A DNA stretch of 64,000 nucleotides, from the NCBI GenBank assembly GCA_029959285.1, contig JASCOE010000010.1, positions 1 through 64,000 on the forward strand, given 5' to 3'. The notes under the pieces were generated by a model. It made no database searches and was not told where the DNA came from. It was given only the letters and a program-made list of their open reading frames with translations. Origin of the DNA: Flavobacteriaceae bacterium PS02337 (GTDB lineage: Bacteria; Bacteroidota; Bacteroidia; Flavobacteriales; Flavobacteriaceae). Position 1 is the stretch's first letter, and each line of letters begins with the position of its first letter. The translations under genes and the position numbers were made by a program. Shown piece after piece: positions 58,418 to 64,000 of this stretch.

Positions 58418-60603
58418 AATATCTAATTTACTTTTTACTTCTTTCAACAGCGGGTTTTTCGCAGAACTATCAATATGCAATTGAAGAAGTTCCTGTTAAG
58501 ACTACCCCAGAAACGCCTGTTGTAAATAATCAGGCAGAAGAAACGGCTTATTTTAGTGCTTATTTATTGCCTATTACTCAAAAAGCAACTATACAGCAAG
58601 CTTTAGATAAGTATGGATCTGTAAGATTGGAAAAAGGAGATTATTCTGGTGTTAATATTGTCATGAAAAGTAATCAGAGATTATACGGACATCCGACATT
58701 AACTCGAGTTTCTAATATTACAATTGCAGCAGGAAGCAGTAATGTACGTTTAGAACAATTATCATTTGTAGACCGAACTCTAAGTTTTGAGGCAGGTGCG
58801 GTAATTTCAAACAGTATTTTTAAGACTTTAAAATATGTTTATGTAAGTGCAGTTGGCGCAAGATTAGAAAATAATGAGTTAATCAATATTGGAGGGCAAA
58901 TAAAATTTGATTGCAGTGCGTCGGGATATTTTAGAAATAATAAAATAATCAAACATCAAGCACAGTCTATTTCCAATCAGTTAATAATGAAAGGGAATGC
59001 TTCTACACCTAGTTACGGAAACGTCAACCTCCATTCTAATTATTTAACTCCCGTTGGTGACGCTACAGATATCGATGGTTTGCAATCGGCTACTTTTGTT
59101 GGAGTTGATAGTGAAGGCTGGAATTTAAACGGACAAGGTTCTAAAGCAATGTTTACAGCTAAAAATATGGGTGATCTAAAAATTACCGATTTTGGTGGTG
59201 GAAATGCTTATTCTGCTGTTAAGACTGGTTCTTTTGATATTGATGCACAAAACGTATTCTTTTTAAATAAATATTTGCGAAATACAAGTGATATTATTTC
59301 TGCAAGAACAAATATGTTTTTGGTAGATGGAGAAGGAAGTTACAAAAGAGGAAGTGGAACTGTTACAGGATTTGATTTATGGGCAAACCTAGATCACAGC
59401 AATTCTATAAAATATAATAGTGTAGAACAAACCGCTGCAATAACAAACTCCACGATACTTGCAAATCTTAGTAGTGTTATTTTAGGAACTAAATACACAC
59501 CTTGGGCAAGACCAACATGGGAGACATTGCCAGATCCTTTAGGAGCAAATTGGAAAACAGATAGAACTGGTAAAAAAGATCAAACGGCTTACATTCAAAA
59601 TTTAATCGATACTAAAGGAATTGCAGAATTACCAGAAGGAATATTCTATATCGGTTCAACCTTAAAAATTCATCTTGATGGAAATCATGGTATAATTGGA
59701 CAAGGAACTGGAAAAACAGTTATAGTTGGTTTAAAAGACGATTTTCCGTTGCTGACACTAGACACTGGAACAGATAGTAATTTTACTTTAGCGCACTTAA
59801 CATTACAAGGAGGAAGCGTGGGAATTTATGCGGCTAAGAAAAACAATGTTGGAATTGGTCAGATCGCGTACCAAAATTTAAGATTTATTGTTTTTAGAGA
59901 TCAGGCTATCGGAATTCAGCTGTACCAAATTATGGGACTAGATAATAACTTTTTCGAATATTTAGGTTTCGTTAATTGTGGAAAAGGATTTTCTCAAGAA
60001 CCTTTATTACCATATGCGGGCGATTACAATACATCTAGTTATGTAGATAAAACAATGTATTATAGAAGTCAGTTTATAAATTGTGATATTGCTATTTCAA
60101 TGCCTGCAACTAGACCAGATAACTTAAATGCTTGGGTAGAATGTAAATTCGACAGAGGATCGACAGCCTTGAGTATGACGGCGCAAAATTATCCCGTTAT
60201 TGCCAATTGTGATTTCAGTAATTATAGAGGAGCAAATGTAATTAGCAGTAATACGGCTTCTATATACAGTTCTAAATTTTATAATAATAGTCCTTCGGCT
60301 TCAGTAATTAATTCCATGATTACTTATATTGAAGGAAGTAACTTTTTAGATGCTGCTAATATGTTTTCGCCAGTTATGTACAATTCAACATTTCACTATA
60401 TTCTAAATTCAACAATAGCAGGAAATGTAGTGGTCAACAAACCTTCAAATTTATATTATGATTCGTCTGCTATTTATGTAAATTCTACATTATCGGCAAA
60501 TCCGACATTGAGTAAATTGTTAGTGAACGTGAAAGTTGGAGTACCAACGGTAGTAATCAATTCAACTCCAAATCCATATCCAAGATTTTTGGTAACTCAA
60601 TAA
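58414..60603 (+). CDS. Exported right-handed beta-helix (pectate-lyase-like) protein
   Basis: A 729-residue protein with signal peptide YLIYFLLLSTAGFSQ. Two repeats of beta-helix character: about 65-330 (TIQQALDKYGSVRLEKGDYSG, then short Asn/Ser-rich coils) and about 385-700 (QTAYIQNLIDTKGIAELPEG, HGIIGQGTGKTVIVG, LTLQGGSVGIYAAKKNN). The fold resembles pectate lyase 3 and phage tail-spike proteins. No catalytic Asp cluster is clear. It is the last gene of the operon, followed by terminator 60643-60674. It may be a polysaccharide-binding or -cleaving surface protein. Confidence 0.8.
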   Translation: MKYLIYFLLLSTAGFSQNYQYAIEEVPVKTTPETPVVNNQAEETAYFSAYLLPITQKATIQQALDKYGSVRLEKGDYSGVNIVMKSNQRLYGHPTLTRVSNITIAAGSSNVRLEQLSFVDRTLSFEAGAVISNSIFKTLKYVYVSAVGARLENNELINIGGQIKFDCSASGYFRNNKIIKHQAQSISNQLIMKGNASTPSYGNVNLHSNYLTPVGDATDIDGLQSATFVGVDSEGWNLNGQGSKAMFTAKNMGDLKITDFGGGNAYSAVKTGSFDIDAQNVFFLNKYLRNTSDIISARTNMFLVDGEGSYKRGSGTVTGFDLWANLDHSNSIKYNSVEQTAAITNSTILANLSSVILGTKYTPWARPTWETLPDPLGANWKTDRTGKKDQTAYIQNLIDTKGIAELPEGIFYIGSTLKIHLDGNHGIIGQGTGKTVIVGLKDDFPLLTLDTGTDSNFTLAHLTLQGGSVGIYAAKKNNVGIGQIAYQNLRFIVFRDQAIGIQLYQIMGLDNNFFEYLGFVNCGKGFSQEPLLPYAGDYNTSSYVDKTMYYRSQFINCDIAISMPATRPDNLNAWVECKFDRGSTALSMTAQNYPVIANCDFSNYRGANVISSNTASIYSSKFYNNSPSASVINSMITYIEGSNFLDAANMFSPVMYNSTFHYILNSTIAGNVVVNKPSNLYYDSSAIYVNSTLSANPTLSKLLVNVKVGVPTVVINSTPNPYPRFLVTQ

Positions 60604-61263
60604 TAAAATAGAATTAGGTTTATACCTAATGTAATATACTAAAGGTTCAGGTTAAGTTTTCTTAATCTGAACCTCTTTACTTTTAATCAATTCCTGCTTC
60701 TCTAGAGATTATTTTATCCTTTGAAAGATTTTTTGTGCCTTTATAAAAATTCCATTTATAGATGTAATGGAAAATTAGATGGAAAATAGCCGTTCTAATC
60801 AATCATTTGATGGCTTTTAAACTTATAACCTTTTATCAATTTTAAGCAATTTGTTTTTCTTTGGAGTATTCTATTCCCTTTTTCTAAGAATGAACCGTTA
60901 AAAGGCTTTTATAACAGGTAAAACTACGTGATCTTTCTCTTATAAAGTAAGATTTTCTGCTCTTTCTAAACGCTTCCAGAAGCCGTAAAAACCAACATGG
61001 TGTATTTTATCGGATTTTAAAATACGTTGAACAGATTTATTATTATATACTCAAAACATTCTATATTTTTGATCGAAATTTAAATTGAATGATAAAGAAT
61101 AACTGTCATTTAGCTTTAAATGTTGTTAATAATTGAATGGTTACTGTTAAAAGGTGATTTATTTGTAAAATAACACGCATACAATTGTCGCTTTCTTGTG
61201 TAAATTTTAGTAATAGTAAAACAGTAATCTTAAAGTACAAATTATTTATATTTTTTATTTTTT
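60604..61263 (+). other. Gap after the surface-protein operon
   Basis: It holds the terminator at 60643-60674 and a short ATTAGGT/ACCTAAT hairpin at 60613-60630. The rest is AT-rich with no gene seen. Confidence 0.45.
60643..60674 (+). terminator. Terminator of the surface-protein operon
   Basis: AGGTTCAGGTTAAG (60643-60656) pairs with CTTAATCTGAACCT (60661-60674), one mismatch, loop TTTT, followed by a T-rich stretch. It lies 40 bases after the last stop codon. Confidence 0.8.
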
Positions 61264-61494
61264 ATGAAATATAGTGTATACGAAAATATTAGAAAAATAA
61301 GAGAATTAAAAAATTTCACTAGAGAGTACGTAGCTGCTGAATTAAAAATGAGCACTAGTGGTTATGGAAAAATCGAAAGAGGCGATGTTGATTTAACCGT
61401 TTCGAAATTAATTGAAATTTCAAAGGTTCTAGAAGTCTCAATTGAGTTCATCTTTAAATTTGATGTTTCCATATTTTTTAGTGAAACTAGATAG
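61264..61494 (+). CDS. Small XRE-family HTH regulator
   Basis: A 76-residue protein that is one HTH domain: NIRKIRELKNFTREYVAAELKMSTSGYGKIERGDVDLTVSKLIEISKVLEV. It has the shape of a Cro/C1-type DNA-binding domain and no effector domain. A closely related gene follows at 61562. They sit between the surface-protein operon and the polysaccharide locus; targets are unknown. Confidence 0.85.
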   Translation: MKYSVYENIRKIRELKNFTREYVAAELKMSTSGYGKIERGDVDLTVSKLIEISKVLEVSIEFIFKFDVSIFFSETR

Positions 61495-61561
61495 GATTAA
61501 ATCCTAATTATTGTGTATTATTTTAATGAAACTAATAGATTAAATAGTAAAAAACAAGATC

Positions 61562-61765
61562 ATGGAAAATTACTACTTAAAGATTAAAGAGTACAGATTA
61601 CAAAACAATCATACTCCAGAATATGTAGCTATTCAAATGGAAATGAGCGTAAAAACATATGAGAAAATAGAAAATGGAATGGTTGATCTTAAATTGTCAA
61701 AACTAGATAGACTGGTTAAAATTTTAGGAATCAAAAAAAGCCAAATTTTTCAATTAGAAAATTAA
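61562..61765 (+). CDS. Small XRE-family HTH regulator
   Basis: A 67-residue HTH protein related to the gene just upstream: IKEYRLQNNHTPEYVAIQMEMSVKTYEKIENGMVDLKLSKLDRLVKILGI. The two probably arose by tandem duplication (EYVA, KxYxKIExG, VDL and LSKL are shared). No further domain. It ends 92 bases before the end of the convergent antiterminator gene. Confidence 0.85.
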   Translation: MENYYLKIKEYRLQNNHTPEYVAIQMEMSVKTYEKIENGMVDLKLSKLDRLVKILGIKKSQIFQLEN

Positions 61766-61856
61766 TTTTTTTGGCAACAATCATTTTAATTTCTTCATAA
61801 AAAAGAAGAGTTTCTAAAGTTTTGAATTTCTTAAAAGCTCTTTCTTTTTAAAAATA

Positions 61857-62324
61857 TTATTTATGTTTTACTTTTAAAACATATCCTAAAGATTCTAAAA
61901 TTAATACATAGTGCGTTTTTGTAATATCTTTAACAACCGCATTTTGATCGCAAAAAGGACCAGAATTTAAGTGTACCTTATCGCCAATCTGATATTGCAT
62001 AACTGATATTTCTTGAGCAGTATCTCCAGTATCAAGCCATTCCTTAATAGTCGCAATTTCGTGATCTTTTACAACAGCATGTCTTCCTAACCAGAATAAA
62101 TATCGGACTACTCCAGGAGAATCAAAAATTAAGTTTCTGTCTTTTTCTTGTAGTTGTACAAAGATATAGTTGTTAAACAACGGAACTTCAACCTTAATTT
62201 TTCTGTCAGATCTTTGTTGTGTCTTTTTTATTAAGGGGCAATAACAGTTTATGTTGAACTTGGTTAATTGTTCTGCTGCTCTTTTTTCCCATTTTGGTTT
62301 GGTGTACACTACATACCATTTCAT
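61857..62324 (-). CDS. UpxY/NusG-like transcription antiterminator
   Basis: A 155-residue protein with an N-terminal NGN domain (KWYVVYTKPKWEKRAAEQLTK, VPLFNNYIFVQLQE, VRYLFWLGRHAVV) and a C-terminal KOW-like part (YQIGDKVHLNSGPFCDQNAVV). UpxY-type proteins of Bacteroidota bind RNA polymerase to let it read through the leader of surface-polysaccharide operons. It is on the minus strand, divergent from the polysaccharide genes at 62948 onward, whereas UpxY genes are usually the first gene of the operon they serve. Confidence 0.9.
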   Translation of the reverse strand: MKWYVVYTKPKWEKRAAEQLTKFNINCYCPLIKKTQQRSDRKIKVEVPLFNNYIFVQLQEKDRNLIFDSPGVVRYLFWLGRHAVVKDHEIATIKEWLDTGDTAQEISVMQYQIGDKVHLNSGPFCDQNAVVKDITKTHYVLILESLGYVLKVKHK

Positions 62325-62947
62325 AGTTCTAAAAATTTATTAATTGTGTTTGTAAAATGTTGTTTTATAAAAAATGAACTAGTCTTTTTACTGCTGATCA
62401 ACATCAGAAATTATATTAAAAAATGTAAAATCATAATGTAACGATATTTTAAAAAAGCTGTTTCAGTAAATAAACGCTTACGCAATCGATATAAATAAGA
62501 GTATTTCTAAACATCACTTTAAACATCAGATATTCAAGCAATAAACTAAGTGGTAAATTTAATTCGATGATACAAAAATCACGAAGTTTTTTTATGGTAA
62601 AATTTCCTTATTAAGGACATTTAGCAACAAAAATGAAATTTTTCACGAACCGTATTTCCATAATTTTATCTTAAATTATTAAGGAGGATAAATCCAAAAA
62701 AATGATCCGAATTTCTCATTTTAATGATGAGATTTAAATCATTTTTAAGTCATCTAAAACTGATAATTTTTTAAAATTTTGACCATTTTTATTTTATTTC
62801 TGAGCAGTTATTATGTAACTATTCACGGGGAACCCTTTTTTAAAATTTTAAAAAAAACTCCAAAAGCCCAGCAAAATGGCAAATATTAATTTTTGAAAAT
62901 CATACTACATTAACGAACATAATTTTTTAATTTAAAACATTAAGCAT
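62325..62947 (+). promoter_or_regulatory. Long leader of the polysaccharide operon
   Basis: No gene in 623 bases. A TCTCAT/ATGAGA hairpin lies at 62714-62732, a GGGGAACCC element at 62827-62835 and a perfect AT palindrome of 20 bases at 62836-62855. A long AT-rich leader is the kind of target on which UpxY-like antiterminators act; promoter boxes were not identified. Confidence 0.4.
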
Positions 62948-63382
62948 ATGAGAACTGGAATTACATTTAGTGCTTTTGATTTGTTACATGCAGGGCACGT
63001 TAAAATGCTTGAAGAAGCAAAACAACATTGTGATTATTTAATTGTTGGTTTACAAACAGATCCGACGTTAGACCGTCCGACAAAAAATAAACCAACGCAA
63101 ACTGTTGTTGAACGCTACATACAGCTAAAAGCATGTAAATTTGTTGATGAGATTGTTCCTTATGCTACAGAGCAAGATTTAGAAGATATCTTAAAATCTT
63201 TTGCTCTTGATGTACGTATTTTAGGTGATGAATATAAGGATAGAGACTTTACTGGCAGAAAATATTGCGAAGAAAAAGGAATTGAATTGCATTTTAATAC
63301 CAGAGATCATCGTTTTTCGAGCACTAATCTGCGTAAAGAAGTTTATCAAAGAGAAGTTTTAGTTCATTCAAATGGGAATTAG
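62948..63382 (+). CDS. Glycerol-3-phosphate cytidylyltransferase-like protein
   Basis: A 144-residue nucleotidyltransferase of the TagD/GCT type. GITFSAFDLLHAGHVKMLEEA has the HxGH motif (HAGH); LIVGLQTDP, RYIQLKACKFVDEIVPY and the C-terminal FSSTNLRKEVYQ (the R-S-S-T motif as F-SST) follow. It transfers a CMP or AMP moiety to a phosphorylated alcohol to make an activated precursor for surface polymer synthesis. Its end overlaps the next gene by 11 bases. Confidence 0.9.
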   Translation: MRTGITFSAFDLLHAGHVKMLEEAKQHCDYLIVGLQTDPTLDRPTKNKPTQTVVERYIQLKACKFVDEIVPYATEQDLEDILKSFALDVRILGDEYKDRDFTGRKYCEEKGIELHFNTRDHRFSSTNLRKEVYQREVLVHSNGN

Positions 63383-64000
63383 TAAAGTAACACATGTTGT
63401 TTTAACTGGAGGAGTTGGCAGCAGATTGTGGCCTCTTTCGAGGAAAACACTACCGAAGCAATATCTTGAACTTTTTGACGGTGAATCGCTTTTTGAAAAA
63501 ACAGTAATTCGTAATCAAGATATATCTGATAAAACCATTGTGGTTGGAAATATTGAAAACTACAAAATGAGTAATGTTATTATGGAGAAATTCAATAGAC
63601 CATTTACTCACATCGTAGAAGCAGTTCCTCGTAATACTGCCGCGGCGATTGCTTTTGCAGCATTTGCATCAGAACCAGAAGATGTTTTATTGATTACGCC
63701 TTCAGATCATATTATTGAAGGAAGTGATTTATATAAAACAGCTTTAGAAAAAGCAATTTCACTGGCAAATGAAAATTATTTGGTAACTTTCGGTATTAAG
63801 CCTACTAAACCAGAAACGGGCTACGGCTATATAGAGTTTGAAAATGATAATGTAATTGCATTTCATGAAAAACCAAATTTGCAAACTGCTACAGCTTATT
63901 TAGAAAACGGAAACTATTTCTGGAATAGCGGATTGTTTTGTTTTAAAGCAGCTAAATTTCTGCAAGAGCTAGAAAACCAAGAACCAGAAGTTTATTGGGC
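63372..64000 (+). CDS. manC: Mannose-1-phosphate guanylyltransferase, partial (cut by window end)
   Basis: From ATG 63372 at least 209 residues are visible. The N-terminus HVVLTGGVGSRLWPLSRKTLPKQY is the nucleotide-binding signature of GDP-mannose pyrophosphorylase; PRNTAAAIAFAAF, LITPSDHII, GYGYIEFE, FHEKPN and YFWNSGLFCF follow. It makes GDP-mannose for polysaccharide synthesis. It overlaps the cytidylyltransferase gene by 11 bases, so the two are co-transcribed. The rest of the gene lies outside the window. Confidence 0.93.
   Translation, partial: MGISKVTHVVLTGGVGSRLWPLSRKTLPKQYLELFDGESLFEKTVIRNQDISDKTIVVGNIENYKMSNVIMEKFNRPFTHIVEAVPRNTAAAIAFAAFASEPEDVLLITPSDHIIEGSDLYKTALEKAISLANENYLVTFGIKPTKPETGYGYIEFENDNVIAFHEKPNLQTATAYLENGNYFWNSGLFCFKAAKFLQELENQEPEVYW

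Noticed and set aside
1-64000. tRNA, rRNA genes, insertion sequences or a CRISPR array
   Set aside because: I found no cloverleaf, no transposase frame and no regularly spaced repeats. The gene remnants look like decay by deletion and frameshift.

Overview
The window is from a member of the Bacteroidota, most likely Flavobacterium or a close relative. Evidence: a SusC/SusD pair with ECF sigma and FecR anti-sigma genes, a type IX secretion sorting domain, TAnnTTTG-type -7 promoter elements, few Shine-Dalgarno sites, AT-rich gaps, a palindromic intergenic repeat of a kind I recall from Flavobacterium, and an UpxY/NusG-like antiterminator beside a polysaccharide locus.

Layout. (1) 1-21.6 kb is an oxidant-defence island. 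It carries three intact MsrA genes and a broken fourth, two MsrB, three thioredoxin-like proteins, TrxB, two AhpD/CMD-type proteins, an RclC-like DUF417 membrane protein next to GAPDH, a RidA-like protein, a quinone-reductase-like enzyme, an aldo/keto reductase, a nitroreductase and several regulators (HxlR, Crp/Fnr, two AraC, a response regulator). Gene remnants lie between them: an ECF sigma factor, an AraC regulator, a Crp/Fnr regulator, an msrA and a small DPDRY-type protein. Nine copies of one promoter-like element, TGTAAGG-N17-ACTAAG with exactly 17 bases between the boxes, sit in front of these genes. One lies in front of the broken sigma gene itself, as expected of an autoregulated ECF sigma regulon. 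(2) 21.8-28.7 kb holds an HxlR regulator divergent from an SDR/SDR/SnoaL-like gene set, a GNAT acetyltransferase, a third SDR and a Crp/Fnr regulator. (3) 28.7-31.1 kb has a run of three terminator hairpins with no gene, then a FAD/NAD(P)-binding protein. (4) 31.3-45.8 kb, all on the minus strand, is an ECF sigma/FecR/SusC/SusD/TlpA/S9 peptidase/M16 peptidase locus. A plus-strand, terminator-ended element opposite the susC leader looks like a cis-antisense sRNA of the DonS kind. (5) 46.1-56.2 kb is a compact three-gene biosynthetic operon on the minus strand: A-T-KS-AT-ACP hybrid, C-A-T-TE NRPS and a 4'-phosphopantetheinyl transferase, ending in a strong terminator. (6) 57.1-60.7 kb is a three-gene operon of exported surface proteins. 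(7) 61.2-64 kb has two small XRE regulators, an UpxY-like antiterminator on the minus strand, and the start of a surface-polysaccharide operon (cytidylyltransferase, mannose-1-phosphate guanylyltransferase cut by the window end).

How the parts fit. The island supplies electrons (TrxB to thioredoxins) to methionine sulfoxide reductases in the cytoplasm and the envelope (a lipoprotein MsrA, a signal-peptide MsrB), with carbonyl and quinone detoxification beside them; the RclC-like protein points to reactive chlorine species as one likely stress. The NRPS-PKS operon should join amino acid, malonate and amino acid into a small metabolite. The adjacent SusCD/peptidase locus could import and cleave peptides, but a link between the two is inference only.
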